Below are positions 17,414 through 26,143 of a DNA stretch of 64,000 nucleotides, in pieces. The DNA is taken from positions 62,001 through 126,000 of the forward strand of contig NZ_PSSX01000001.1 of assembly GCF_002933275.1 (NCBI RefSeq). Direction: 5' to 3'. The notes beneath the pieces were generated by a model that worked only from the letters and a program-made list of their open reading frames with translations, was not told the DNA's origin and did not search any database. The position numbers and the translations under genes are program-made. Every line of letters begins with the position of its first letter. Within the stretch, counting starts at the first letter, position 1. The DNA comes from Marinobacter maroccanus. Its GTDB lineage: Bacteria > Pseudomonadota > Gammaproteobacteria > Pseudomonadales > Oleiphilaceae.

Positions 17414-17501
17414 CCTCTCAAATCTGAAGTGATTAAAAACTGCTCAAGTCTGGCGCCGCCCGGCCGATACACCTGTGTAGTGATAACAGGTACCCAAAGC
17501 C

Positions 17502-18821
17502 ATGATTTCCTCCAGCCAGATTTCGCTTTTCCAGGACAGTTCCCGCCAGGTATCGGCTTTCGACAGCACCCAAGTGCGCATTAACCGACAAGCGCCGGCT
17601 GCACCCCAGGCCAATCAGAATGCGGTGGGCTCAGAGCTGACACTTATGCGCCAGGCCGCCTACCGTTACAGTAGCCAGGAGCAGCTCGCTTTCAGCGGCA
17701 GCAGTACGGTGACCGGTGACGGTCAGCAGAGTGTGTTCACCAGTGCCCAGCTCGCCGAGAAAACCTCGGAGCTGTTTCTGATGGGCCAACAGGCGCTGAG
17801 TGTCAGCCGTGCCGCGCTCGGTGGTGATGCGGGTGTCGAGGGGCGGGGCAGTCTCTCAGTTTCAGCCGGGCGCTACATGTTTTACTCCGAGAGCGAATCC
17901 AGAAGCTTTGCCTCTACCGGCACCATAAGCCTGGAGAACGGAGAAACCATTGATTTCACACTTTCCCTGCGACAGTCCCAGTCCCGAACCTATGAGTACT
18001 CGGAGCTGGTCCAGATCCACGAGCGGCCGCTCACCGATCCCCTGGTGATCAACTTCGGCAATGCTACCGCGCGTCTGACTGACACCCTGTTCGAGTTCGA
18101 TCTGAACGGCAATGGCGAAACCGGGCAGTTTGCTTCTCTTGGCGGCGGCAGCGGCTATCTGGTGTTGGATCGTAATGACAACGGCAAGGTGGACGATGGG
18201 ACTGAGCTTTTCGGTCCCCGGAGCGGTTCCGGTTTCGGCGAACTGGCCAGGTTCGATGACGACGGCAACCGCTGGATCGATGCCAATGATGAGATCTTCG
18301 CGTCGCTGTCCGTATGGGTGCAAACTGCGGACGGCTCGCAGGCTCTGAAATCCCTCGAGGAGGTCGGGGTTCAGGCGCTCTACGTGGACAATGTCGAAGA
18401 CCGCTTCACCCTCGCCAACAGCCAGGGTGTACCCCTCGGCCAGATCAAAAGTTCCGGCATTTATCTGACCACCGACGGTGAGGTCCGCACCCTGGAAGAA
18501 ATCGATCTTGCAGAGCAGAATACCGCCGACGCGCCGGCCGCGGAGACCGTCCTGAGCACTGACCGTGGGTCAGCAGATCGCGGTGGTAGCGGCGGGCTGG
18601 TGGAAGCTCGGGTGGAAGCGATCCGTTCGGCCCTTGAGAAGCTGAACGAGATCCGCGAAAAGCAGAAGGCGTTTATCGAAGACTCCAAAGACGCTGGCAA
18701 GCCCAAATCACCGCTTGATGATTACCTGAAGCTGATCGACAAGATGCGTTTGGAGATGCTGAATAGCCAGGACGAAAAGAAGCAGGCGGCTAGCCGGTAT
18801 CTGGAGTTTGCCCGTTTGTGA
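17502..18821 (+). CDS. Hypothetical protein with Ca-binding (EF-hand/dockerin-like) loops
   Basis: A 439-residue protein without a signal peptide or membrane segment. The N-terminal 60 residues are Gln/Ser/Ala-rich. A central region (about 195-270) contains three Asp/Asn/Gly-rich loops, FDLNGNGETGQF, LDRNDNGKVDDGTELFG and FDDDGNRWIDANDEIF, matching the DxDxDG calcium-loop style. The C-terminal 80 residues are strongly charged and probably coiled coil (LEKLNEIREKQKAFIEDSKD). Similar proteins occur in pseudomonads and relatives without known function. It appears monocistronic, and a palindromic element begins at its last stop-codon base. Confidence 0.7.
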   Translation: MISSSQISLFQDSSRQVSAFDSTQVRINRQAPAAPQANQNAVGSELTLMRQAAYRYSSQEQLAFSGSSTVTGDGQQSVFTSAQLAEKTSELFLMGQQALSVSRAALGGDAGVEGRGSLSVSAGRYMFYSESESRSFASTGTISLENGETIDFTLSLRQSQSRTYEYSELVQIHERPLTDPLVINFGNATARLTDTLFEFDLNGNGETGQFASLGGGSGYLVLDRNDNGKVDDGTELFGPRSGSGFGELARFDDDGNRWIDANDEIFASLSVWVQTADGSQALKSLEEVGVQALYVDNVEDRFTLANSQGVPLGQIKSSGIYLTTDGEVRTLEEIDLAEQNTADAPAAETVLSTDRGSADRGGSGGLVEARVEAIRSALEKLNEIREKQKAFIEDSKDAGKPKSPLDDYLKLIDKMRLEMLNSQDEKKQAASRYLEFARL

Positions 18822-18950
18822 ACTTGGTGCATGAAACAGGCGGGTGGAGTCTCCCAAAAAACGCTGTGAATACGTCCGTGTACGCTTGGCTCCGCCATCC
18901 ATGGCTCCGCACATTTTTGGGAGACTCCACCCGCCTGTTTCTTCCAAGTT
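18821..18950. repeat. Long palindromic intergenic element, copy 3
   Basis: Arms of 28 nt pair perfectly (18833-18860 with 18914-18941; outer GAAACAGGCGGG, inner GTCTCCCAAAAA), and a further AACTTGG/CCAAGTT pair extends the stem. On the minus strand the interior reads GCCATGGATGGC, then CCAAGCGTACACGGACGTA and TTCACAGCG. The element starts at the last base of the preceding stop codon and fills the gap between convergent genes. Confidence 0.85.
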
Positions 18951-18959
18951 GATCGTTGC

Positions 18960-19718
18960 CTACGGCATCGGATTGGTGTTTCTTAATGCAAGTTCCCCAA
19001 CGCCAGGAAGTTTGATGCCCAATGCCAGTGGATTGACGCCAAAAGACAATCCAAGAATATTCAGTTCGACTCCTTCTCTGACGCCGGCCAACAAACCAAA
19101 GTACCCTCCCAGCGAGAACTGATAACCCGTGCCACCCGGAACCTCTGCTATCACTCGGTCGCCGATGAAGTCCTTACCGATGGCATGGTTGGGCAAAGCA
19201 ACATCCAGCCCCGGGACGTCCCGTATTACCCAGGCCACGAAGGTATTGCTGTTCGGGCCAGGCCAGGCTTCATATTCGGTCGGGTAGGGGTAGGATTCCA
19301 CCGCCTGGTAGAGGTCGGGAATAAGCTTTTCGGCCTCTTCTCCACGGATATCAGCATAGAGTTCCGGTTTCGCTCCGTACCAGTGTCTGTCCGGTTCACC
19401 CGGGCGGGAATTGACCACGTAGCTGCGCCATCCGGTTACCTCATGAACCCGGTAGTGACTGGCGCCTTTTTCCTTGGTGGCGATCCAGGTATGGACGGCA
19501 AAGTAACCTCGCCAACTCCAGGCCCGGGCGCCGTATACCTGAACGATGGCTTCCTCGGCCTGCTCTGGCAAAGGCGCAATCCGGGCACTCTCCCGGGTTG
19601 CTGTTTGCCAGCTCTCCGCCCCCTGCAGGCTCCCACTGGTGGCAAGCAGGATCGGGCCGGAGAGCAGCAGGAGTACGGCGCCGACCAGCCAGCCGGTATA
19701 TTTCAGAAATCGTTTCAT
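18960..19718 (-). CDS. DUF3750 domain-containing protein
   Basis: A 252-residue protein with an N-terminal membrane/signal segment (YTGWLVGAVLLLLSGPILLA) followed by a DUF3750 domain (about 55-240: WRGYFAVHTWIATKEKGASH, EAWPGPNSNTFVAWVIRDVP). The Trp/His/Asn-rich core, with PGPNSNTF, is the most conserved part of the family; function is unknown and location is probably periplasmic. The ATG at 19718 is chosen because the hydrophobic segment follows directly; a longer in-frame start to 19895 has no support. It is divergent from the dodecin gene. Confidence 0.75.
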   Translation of the reverse strand: MKRFLKYTGWLVGAVLLLLSGPILLATSGSLQGAESWQTATRESARIAPLPEQAEEAIVQVYGARAWSWRGYFAVHTWIATKEKGASHYRVHEVTGWRSYVVNSRPGEPDRHWYGAKPELYADIRGEEAEKLIPDLYQAVESYPYPTEYEAWPGPNSNTFVAWVIRDVPGLDVALPNHAIGKDFIGDRVIAEVPGGTGYQFSLGGYFGLLAGVREGVELNILGLSFGVNPLALGIKLPGVGELALRNTNPMP

Positions 19719-19911
19719 GAGCCCAGTCCAAAACGTGAGGATAACCGGGACCCTTTGGGACGCAGAAAGTTCCGGATTACTGCATTGATTGTAGTGAACA
19801 GATACGTCACCCGTTAGTTGACGGATGAGGACGGCGCCGGGCCGTGGTTTGCCGGCATCAGGCTTCTCATCTAGGCTCAAAGGTACAAGCTTCAAGTTTC
19901 AGGAGGGTTCC

Positions 19912-20127
19912 ATGTCTGACCATCACGTCTACAAAAAAGTGGAAATTGTCGGTTCTTCAAAGAAAAGCATTGAAGATGCAATCGAGAACGCGCTTGAGGA
20001 GTGTGGGAAAAGTGTCCGCAACATGGAGTGGTTTGAGGTAACCGAAACCCGCGGCCATATTGTCGACGGCAAGGTAGGCCATTACCAGGTTGTGATGAAA
20101 GTCGGGTTTCGTATCGCTAACAGCTGA
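19912..20127 (+). CDS. Dodecin (flavin-binding)
   Basis: A 71-residue protein beginning MSDHHVYKKVEIVGSSKKS. The Trp in NMEWFEVTETRG and the Gln in GHYQVVMKVGFRI match the flavin-stacking Trp and contact Gln of dodecins, which assemble into 12-mers that bind and buffer flavins in the cytoplasm. AGGAGG lies 5 nt before the ATG. It stands alone, divergent from the DUF3750 gene. Confidence 0.92.
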   Translation: MSDHHVYKKVEIVGSSKKSIEDAIENALEECGKSVRNMEWFEVTETRGHIVDGKVGHYQVVMKVGFRIANS

Positions 20128-20138
20128 ATGACCGACTT

Positions 20139-20804
20139 TTAGCTGCTTCGAATTGCCCGGTGCCGGATGGACGAAACCAGCTGGTTCATCAGTTCCCGGG
20201 CTTCGCCCTCATGCAGACTGTGGCATTTGTCCTGCAGCACCCGGCGGTCGTGGTTGGATGAGGCGCTGGAGACGTCTTTGAGCAGATCCAGATACTGGCA
20301 GGCCGCCAGGTGGGCCTTGATCTCGGCATCGATCAGCCGGGTCACCAGTTCATCGACGGATTCGGTACAGAAGGGACGGCTGCGGTTCAACAGATTGCGT
20401 GCCTCCAGGGCCGCATTGCGGGCTTCCAGCCTCAGTTCACCCGCGGCTTCGCCCGCTTCAACCGCCCTGAGGAACATGCCCAGGCGTTCGTGGAGATGCC
20501 AAACCTGGGGCCAGATCTTGCTGTAGGCTTCCACTTCTGTGTGGTAGCGGGCTTCCTCGACCGACGAGCCCGCCCCACCGTTACCCGCGTCACCGGGACG
20601 GTTGAATTGAGCGACCCGTATGTCGTCAACCTCCCGCCACAATGTGTCAGAACGCTCGCGCAGCGCTGCCATCTGATCCTGGTGGCGGCGCCGCGCTCCC
20701 GCGCCGAGAAACAGGGCGATAAGCGCAAGCACCAGGGCTCCCGCAGCCAGCAGCAGCGGGAGGCTGCCTGCCGATATCATGTTCCATAATGGGTCTGTAT
20801 CCAT
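20139..20804 (-). CDS. Hypothetical single-pass membrane protein with cytoplasmic helical domain
   Basis: A 221-residue protein with one N-terminal membrane helix (SLPLLLAAGALVLALIALFL, about 14-34), then a short coiled-coil-like stretch (HQDQMAALRERSDTLWREVD) and a helical C-terminal domain with conserved-looking LHERLGMFLRAVEAGE and KAHLAACQYLDLLK. No family recognised. It follows the FemAB-like gene on the same strand with a 47-nt gap and could be co-transcribed; it converges with dodecin 12 nt away. Confidence 0.65.
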   Translation of the reverse strand: MDTDPLWNMISAGSLPLLLAAGALVLALIALFLGAGARRRHQDQMAALRERSDTLWREVDDIRVAQFNRPGDAGNGGAGSSVEEARYHTEVEAYSKIWPQVWHLHERLGMFLRAVEAGEAAGELRLEARNAALEARNLLNRSRPFCTESVDELVTRLIDAEIKAHLAACQYLDLLKDVSSASSNHDRRVLQDKCHSLHEGEARELMNQLVSSIRHRAIRSS

Positions 20805-20851
20805 CGTCTCTGACCCCCGCGCAATTCCTGTGTGGTAATTCAGTATAGAAG

Positions 20852-22018
20852 CTAATCCTGCTCCTGCTGACGGAAGGGCAGAACGGATTTGGCGTCTTCG
20901 AAATAACCAAGCACATGTTCCGCTTCTTCATGGGTGAAATTGTCGATGGCCTCGCGGAAGCCGGGGTGCATAATTCCATGCCATGAATGGGTAATTACCG
21001 GCTCAAAACCACGTACCAGTTTGTGTTCACCCTGGGCGCCGGCGTCAATATGGCTCAGACCCAGGTCCATAGCCAGTTCGATGCCCTGGTAATAACAGGT
21101 TTCGAAGTGCAGGTGGTTGTATTCGTCCAGGCACCCCCAGTAGCGCCCATAGAGCGTGGTTTTGCCCGCCAGAAACAGGGCGCCGGCAATCATTTTTTCT
21201 TCATGCTCGGCGATGAGCAGGTGCACATGCTCGGGCAGCTGCTCCAGAAGCAGCTCAAAGAAGCGCCTGTTCAGGTAGGGCCGCTGACCCCGTTTCAGGT
21301 AGGTGGCCTGGTAAAATACGTAAAAGGCAGACAGCACATGTTCCGGAATGCCCCGGCCGTGGAAGCGGGTAAAGGAAATGCCTTGTTCGGCAACCTGGCG
21401 GCGCTCCTTGCGTATGGACTTTCGCTTGCGGGAAGTCAGCGCTGCCAGAAAACCATCAAAGTTCCCGTAACCGTGGTTGTGCCAGTGGAACTGGCATCCG
21501 ATCCGATGCAACTCCCGGTCGTGCTGGAGCAGTTTCTGGTCCTCGCTGTCCGGAAACAGCAGGTGCCAGGAGTGGGCGCCCAGTTTTTCAGTCAGCGTGT
21601 CCAGCAGATCATGAATCTGTTCTGGCGTCAGTTGTTCCCGCAGGTCCGGGTCCAGCAGCAACCGGGGGCCGGCAGAGGGCGTAAACGGGATGGCGATCAA
21701 CAGCTTCGGGTAATACGCAAGGCCATGTCGCTGGTAGGCATCGGCCCAGGCCCAGTCAAAAACGTATTCACCCATGGAGTGGCTTTTCAGGAAAGCCGGT
21801 GCCAGGCCGACGATTCTGCCATCCGACTTGAACACCAGGTGTCTCGGAGACCAGCCGGTGGCTGCCGATGTGCATCCGGACGCTTCCAGAGCCTGGAAGA
21901 ACTCGTAGCGAAGAAAAGGGTTGGTACATCCTGCCAGTCGCTCCCACTCTCGTGCGGGAATGTCATTGATACTGGAGCAGGTTTCCAGTGAAAAAGTCGC
22001 TGGTCCGGATTCTGGCAT
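20852..22018 (-). CDS. FemAB-like GNAT-fold peptidoglycan-type transferase (COG3146/DUF482)
   Basis: A 388-residue cytoplasmic protein of the FemAB-like family, with two GNAT-type halves. Family landmarks are NPFLRYEFFQALEASG near the N-terminus, WADAYQRHGLAYYPKLL, SRKRKSIRKERR, GRYWGCLDEYNHLHFETCYY and GAQGEHKLVRGFEPV. Proteins of this family occur widely in proteobacteria and are suspected to transfer acyl or aminoacyl groups, but the substrate is unknown. The ATG at 22018 follows AAAGGAG by 12 nt; the longer in-frame start at 22078 is unlikely. Confidence 0.85.
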   Translation of the reverse strand: MPESGPATFSLETCSSINDIPAREWERLAGCTNPFLRYEFFQALEASGCTSAATGWSPRHLVFKSDGRIVGLAPAFLKSHSMGEYVFDWAWADAYQRHGLAYYPKLLIAIPFTPSAGPRLLLDPDLREQLTPEQIHDLLDTLTEKLGAHSWHLLFPDSEDQKLLQHDRELHRIGCQFHWHNHGYGNFDGFLAALTSRKRKSIRKERRQVAEQGISFTRFHGRGIPEHVLSAFYVFYQATYLKRGQRPYLNRRFFELLLEQLPEHVHLLIAEHEEKMIAGALFLAGKTTLYGRYWGCLDEYNHLHFETCYYQGIELAMDLGLSHIDAGAQGEHKLVRGFEPVITHSWHGIMHPGFREAIDNFTHEEAEHVLGYFEDAKSVLPFRQQEQD

Positions 22019-22215
22019 GGTGCGGGAAAACTCCTTTGTGTACTCGTTACCATACGTCAGAACACAGGTTCTGATCACCCTTCATCACGCTCTAAAGCCC
22101 CGGATACACCTGTGTAAAGGTTCTGCAAAGTGGGAAAGGCTGAATCAGCGACTTGCCTCGAGCGTGTTAGACTTCAGGCAGCAACGGTGGCCGGCACGAC
22201 AGGTGGAGAGGCAAG

Positions 22216-22902
22216 ATGCAGAACAGGGTGTTACTGGTCGAAGACGATGATGAACTGCGGGAACTGCTTGCCCGTTACCTGACCAATCAGGGTTTCACCG
22301 TCCGCGAGGCGGCAAACGGGCGGGACGGGCTGGCTCTGGCGCTTGGCCAGGACTGCGATATCGTCGTGCTCGACATCATGCTGCCGGACATCAGCGGCCT
22401 TGAGGTTTTGCGGGAGTTGCGGGCAGAGACTCATCTGCCGGTTGTGCTTCTTACGGCCCGGGGCGATGAAACCGACAGGATCGTGGGCTTTGAAGTCGGT
22501 GCCGATGACTATATTCCCAAGCCCTGCAATCCGCGGGAACTGGTGGCGCGCCTGCAGGCGCTGTTGCGGCGGATTGCCTGGGATCAGAAAACCGAAGTCA
22601 ATGCCGCCCGGACCTATGGTGACCTGAGGGTCGAGCCCGGTCATCGCCGGATTTACCAGAACGATGTTGCCATGGAGCTGACCGCCACCGAATACGAGGT
22701 GCTTCAGGTTCTGCTGGCACATGCCGGCAGCGTGGTGCGCAAAACCGATCTGATGCAGTGGGCCCTGGGCCGCCGGCTTGAAGCTTACGACCGCACCCTT
22801 GATATGCACATCAGTAACCTTCGCAAGAAGCTGGGCAACGACGATCCGCCACGGATCGAAACCGTCCGCGGGCTGGGTTACAGCTATCGGGTGCCCGAAT
22901 GA
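22216..22902 (+). CDS. OmpR-family response regulator, CpxR-like
   Basis: A 228-residue regulator with a receiver domain (about 4-118: acidic VEDDDE, phospho-acceptor Asp in VVLDIMLPDISG, TAR switch and KPCNP Lys) and a C-terminal OmpR winged helix (about 130-226: LTATEYEVLQVLL, RTLDMHISNLRKKLGN, VRGLGYSY). It overlaps the kinase gene by 4 nt (ATGA), so they form one operon. The closest known group is CpxR, which controls envelope-stress responses; that orthology is inference, as cpxP is not adjacent. Confidence 0.92.
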   Translation: MQNRVLLVEDDDELRELLARYLTNQGFTVREAANGRDGLALALGQDCDIVVLDIMLPDISGLEVLRELRAETHLPVVLLTARGDETDRIVGFEVGADDYIPKPCNPRELVARLQALLRRIAWDQKTEVNAARTYGDLRVEPGHRRIYQNDVAMELTATEYEVLQVLLAHAGSVVRKTDLMQWALGRRLEAYDRTLDMHISNLRKKLGNDDPPRIETVRGLGYSYRVPE

Positions 22903-24221
22903 AGCAGCGGCCCATGTTCCCCCTGTTCTGGCGGATCTTCCTCTCGATCTGGCTGGCCATGGCGGTCACCGTGGTAGCCAGCAACCTGGCAACCAGAATG
23001 CTTCTGGACCGGGAACGGGAGGCGATTGAGCGGCAGGCAGGTCTCAGGGATCTGGCCGAAGAGGCGATCGCAATTCGTGAGTCCGGCGATCGAGGCGCTG
23101 CCTGGCGGTTTCTGCGGGATGAGGGCGAGCGCCTTGAACTGTTTCTGGTACTGCTCGAACAGGATGAGAACGATGGCAAGCTGCCTTCGTTCATTCGCGA
23201 CCGCATGAAATCCGGCTGGTATCCGCAGAAACCGGCGGTTCTGGACGTTGGCAGCGGCTACAGGTTGGTGGCCTGGCCCCGGGTGCAGGGCGCTGGCTGG
23301 CTCAACCCCAGGTTCTTCCGGGCTATAGAGTTCGGGCTGGCCTTGCTGATGATTTCCCTGGCGTGCTGGTGGATCGCCCGCATGGTATCAAGGCCGCTGC
23401 GGCATATGGAGAGCACGGCCCGGGCGATTGCGGGCGGGGATAATTCCCTCAGGGTCAGCGAAAGAATCGCACAACGCAGGGATGAGGTGGGGCAGTTGGC
23501 GACCGCCTTCAATGCCATGACAGAGCAGCTGTGCAGCCTTCTGGATCGCCAGAAATACCTGCTCCGGGATATTTCCCACGATCTCCGAACGCCGCTCACC
23601 CGCCAGCGTATCGCCATTGAACTGGCGAACGAATCCGGCGCTGATGAGGAGCTGATGGCCAGTATCCTGCGCCAGAACGAGCGGCTTGAAACCATGACCG
23701 GACAGATCCTGACCCTGTATCGGGTGACTGACGCTGGCGGTGATATTGAGCGGGAACCCCTGAGGCCCGTGCACGTACTTAACCAGGTGCTCCAGGATGC
23801 TGCAGACTACGCCGAACATCAGGGTGTGGACTGCAAGCTGGTTGTGTCACAGGAAAGCGCACGAGTATCTGTTCTCGGTGACGAGGGCCTGCTTCAGCGA
23901 GCAATCGACAATATCCTGCAAAACGCCCTTGATCATACGCCGCCGGGCAAGGCCGTCCATCTGGGTGTGACAGTCTCGGATGGCTGGCTCAGTCTGGCGG
24001 TGGATGACGAAGGGCCGGGCGTCCCGACGGAGCTTATGGATCAGCTTTTCGAGCCGTTTTTCAGGGCCGATAAGTCCCGCGGAGGCAAAGGCTGGGGACT
24101 GGGGCTGGCTATTGCCAGGGACATCGTTGCTGCCCACGATGGTTCAATAGGAGCGGAGGCCGGTGAGCGTGGTGGCTTAAGGGTGACGGTTCGTCTGCCG
24201 GTGTTTTTCGGCGGTGGCTGA
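22899..24221 (+). CDS. Membrane sensor histidine kinase, CpxA-like
   Basis: A 440-residue kinase with TM1 (FWRIFLSIWLAMAVTVVAS), a periplasmic sensor domain of about 110 residues, TM2 (FGLALLMISLACWWIARMV), a HAMP linker, the phospho-acceptor box LRDISHDLRTPLTRQR, and a HATPase domain with N-box DNILQNALDH, DDEGPGV and GWGLGLAIARDI. It phosphorylates the upstream regulator, whose gene it overlaps by 4 nt. The short periplasmic domain is like CpxA, suggesting envelope sensing. Its last 45 nt are antisense to the small gene at 24177. Confidence 0.92.
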   Translation: MKQRPMFPLFWRIFLSIWLAMAVTVVASNLATRMLLDREREAIERQAGLRDLAEEAIAIRESGDRGAAWRFLRDEGERLELFLVLLEQDENDGKLPSFIRDRMKSGWYPQKPAVLDVGSGYRLVAWPRVQGAGWLNPRFFRAIEFGLALLMISLACWWIARMVSRPLRHMESTARAIAGGDNSLRVSERIAQRRDEVGQLATAFNAMTEQLCSLLDRQKYLLRDISHDLRTPLTRQRIAIELANESGADEELMASILRQNERLETMTGQILTLYRVTDAGGDIEREPLRPVHVLNQVLQDAADYAEHQGVDCKLVVSQESARVSVLGDEGLLQRAIDNILQNALDHTPPGKAVHLGVTVSDGWLSLAVDDEGPGVPTELMDQLFEPFFRADKSRGGKGWGLGLAIARDIVAAHDGSIGAEAGERGGLRVTVRLPVFFGGG

Positions 24222-24377
24222 TTCGGGCTCCGGATCGGAAGGTTTCAGTTTCTCTGCCCCTGAAAAGTCGATACCCTCCTGCAGTTCGTCCTCATCAAAG
24301 CGGATCCCGCAGGCTGCTTTGCAAATTTTTGCGGGTTTGGCAGTGCCCGGGTTGTTGTACTCGTCGTCAGAAGCCAT
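24177..24377 (-). CDS. Small acidic Cys-containing hypothetical protein (66 aa)
   Basis: A 66-residue protein starting MASDDEYNNPGTAKPAK. It has a CKAACGI pair of cysteines near residue 20, a run of acidic residues (FDEDELQEGIDF) and a disordered Pro/Glu-rich C-terminus that overlaps the kinase gene. The first 50 residues read as genuine protein rather than antisense. The ribosome-binding site is weak. It is divergent from yigZ, with 12 nt between starts. No family recognised. Confidence 0.5.
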   Translation of the reverse strand: MASDDEYNNPGTAKPAKICKAACGIRFDEDELQEGIDFSGAEKLKPSDPEPESATAEKHRQTNRHP

Positions 24378-24389
24378 AGGTCGTTGTCC

Positions 24390-24995
24390 ATGAAAAAAGA
24401 TTACCCCGTTCCCGCAGGATACCTTGAGCGTGAAACCGAAGTGAAGAAAAGCCGGTTCATTGCACGGGTGGCCCCAGTGGGTTCCCGGGAAGACGTAAAG
24501 GACTGGCTGGAGCAGGCGCATCAGGATCATCCGGACGCCCGTCATATCTGCTGGGCCTACCAGATCGGCCGCCCCGGTTCTGCCGCCGAGGCCGCCATGA
24601 ACGATGATGGCGAACCCTCCGGAACGGCAGGCAAGCCGATTCTGAATGTGATTCAGCACAAGGATATGGGTGATGTCCTTGTCATGGTGATTCGGTACTT
24701 TGGCGGTATCAAGTTGGGCGCCGGCGGACTGGTGCGGGCCTATGCCGGGGCAGCAGAGAGTGTTCTGTCAGCGGTTGACCGCGTGGTGCAGAAACCCATG
24801 ACGGATGTGCTGGTTTCCCTCTCCTTTGCCGATGAACAGCCCCTGCGCCATTGGTGTGAGGTTAACGGTGCATCGGTGGAGTCTGTCGATTATGGGGCAT
24901 CCGTTCGTGCGCGGGTACTGGTTCCGGAGGACCTTCAGGCTGAGTTCGGGGCTTTCTGCGATGCCCATAAGCTGGATTACAGTTTTGAAAGATGA
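24390..24995 (+). CDS. yigZ: IMPACT/YigZ family protein
   Basis: A 201-residue soluble protein with the N-terminal UPF0029 domain (ETEVKKSRFIARVAP, DARHICWAYQIG, NDDGEPSGTAGKPIL and VIRYFGGIKLGAGGLVRAY) and a C-terminal DUF1949-type alpha/beta domain. YigZ and the eukaryotic IMPACT proteins share this fold; the bacterial role is unclear, with links to translation and to proline peptidase operons. The ATG at 24390 is preferred over an in-frame TTG two codons upstream. The ribosome-binding site is weak. Confidence 0.92.
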   Translation: MKKDYPVPAGYLERETEVKKSRFIARVAPVGSREDVKDWLEQAHQDHPDARHICWAYQIGRPGSAAEAAMNDDGEPSGTAGKPILNVIQHKDMGDVLVMVIRYFGGIKLGAGGLVRAYAGAAESVLSAVDRVVQKPMTDVLVSLSFADEQPLRHWCEVNGASVESVDYGASVRARVLVPEDLQAEFGAFCDAHKLDYSFER

Positions 24996-25074
24996 TGGAT
25001 CCCGGGGGCATCGTCACACGTCCGCTACGCGTATACTGTTTAAAGAGCGTTCTACTGAACTGAGGGCAGAAATC

Positions 25075-25605
25075 ATGATGCGTTTTCTGATGTTAGCGGT
25101 TGTTACATTGGCCATGACCGGTTGCGCCAGCAATGTGGTAACCGACTACAACTCGTCTGTGGTTTTCGGCAATTATTCCTCCTGGGCGTTTGCAGGTGGT
25201 ACCGACCAGTCATCCTTTACCTCACTTGACGGCACCCGGGTGCGTAGCGCCGTCGAGAGAGAGCTGAATCGGAAAGCGCTGAAACAGGTCCCCGAGGTGG
25301 AGGCCGACTTGCTGGTGAGTTGGCAGATCGTCCCCGAAGAACGGCTTGAGCAGACGGGCCTGGGGCTGGGCTTTGGTTTTGGCAGCGGAAATTTCGGTTG
25401 GGCTCTGTCCGCTCCGCCACCGGTGCGTGAAATCGAAGAGGGTAAACTGGTGGTGGAACTGGCGGACAGAAAATCCAAGGAAGTTGTCTGGCGTGCAGCC
25501 AGCCGACGCTATCTCAATGAAAACCAGTCACCCGAGACCCGCAGAGAGCTGATCGACGAGGTCGTGGCCGAAATGTTCACCAAGTACCCGCCCGGTCTCG
25601 ATTGA
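25075..25605 (+). CDS. DUF4136-type lipoprotein
   Basis: A 176-residue lipoprotein: MMRFLMLAVVTLAMTGCASN has a signal peptide with lipobox MTGC. The mature protein shows the DUF4136 pattern DYNSSVVFGNYSSWAF, then EADLLVSWQIVPEERLEQ, a Gly/Phe-rich strand GLGLGFGFGSGNFGW and LVVELADRKSKEVVWRAAS. It is likely anchored in the outer membrane; function unknown. GAGGG lies 9 nt before the first of two ATGs. It is followed 36 nt later by yciH on the same strand. Confidence 0.85.
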   Translation: MMRFLMLAVVTLAMTGCASNVVTDYNSSVVFGNYSSWAFAGGTDQSSFTSLDGTRVRSAVERELNRKALKQVPEVEADLLVSWQIVPEERLEQTGLGLGFGFGSGNFGWALSAPPPVREIEEGKLVVELADRKSKEVVWRAASRRYLNENQSPETRRELIDEVVAEMFTKYPPGLD

Positions 25606-25641
25606 ACAGCCCGGGCAAAACAGAAATAGCACGGAGACGGA

Positions 25642-25998
25642 ATGAAGAAGCGATCTGAGGGCGGTCTGGTTTTTTCGACCGAACAGGGGCGCATGTGCCC
25701 GGATTGCCGCAACCCGGTGAATGAATGCACTTGCACGGCAGCATCACGGCCAGCCGGAGACGGTATCGTCAGGGTGAGCCGGGAAACCAAAGGCCGCAAA
25801 GGCAAGGGTGTCACCCTGATTACCGGCATCCCACTGGATGACAAGGAACTCAAAGCCTACGCCAAGGTGTTGAAAGCCAAGTGCGGCACCGGAGGCACGG
25901 TAAAAGACGGGGTGGTCGAAATCCAGGGCGACCAGCGGGATCTTCTGGTTCCACTGCTTGAACAGAAGGGGTGGACCGTCAAGCGCGCGGGTGGCTGA
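25642..25998 (+). CDS. yciH: SUI1/eIF1-like translation factor YciH
   Basis: A 118-residue protein with a short N-terminal CPDC...CTCT cysteine motif that may bind zinc (residues 20-32) and a SUI1 domain (about 40-116: VSRETKGRKGKGVTLITGIP, CGTGGTVKDGVVEIQGDQR and LEQKGWTVKRAGG). It is the bacterial homologue of eIF1 and can bind the 30S ribosomal subunit; its physiological role is limited and not fully known. It may share a transcript with the lipoprotein gene before it. Confidence 0.93.
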   Translation: MKKRSEGGLVFSTEQGRMCPDCRNPVNECTCTAASRPAGDGIVRVSRETKGRKGKGVTLITGIPLDDKELKAYAKVLKAKCGTGGTVKDGVVEIQGDQRDLLVPLLEQKGWTVKRAGG

Positions 25999-26143
25999 TG
26001 GTATAACACGCAATTCCCACTTGCTCACGTTACAATAGAGCCCTCGAACAACGAATCCCGAGTTTTACATCAACCGGAATCTGGCCGGAAATCCCCAGGG
26101 TATATCCCTAGGGATGGCAGGATCCGTTCGACCGGAGGCAAGC

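Noticed and set aside
17466..17479. Identical 14-mer GATACACCTGTGTA upstream of the Ca-loop gene and again at 22103-22116 upstream of the CpxR-like gene
   Set aside because: It looks like a shared operator (TACAC-CT-GTGTA), but several chance 14-nt matches are expected in 64 kb, so two copies alone are not evidence.
26095..26113. CCCAGGG-TATAT-CCCTAGGG-like sequence upstream of dadA as an operator
   Set aside because: Symmetry is imperfect and short; no known regulator motif fits.
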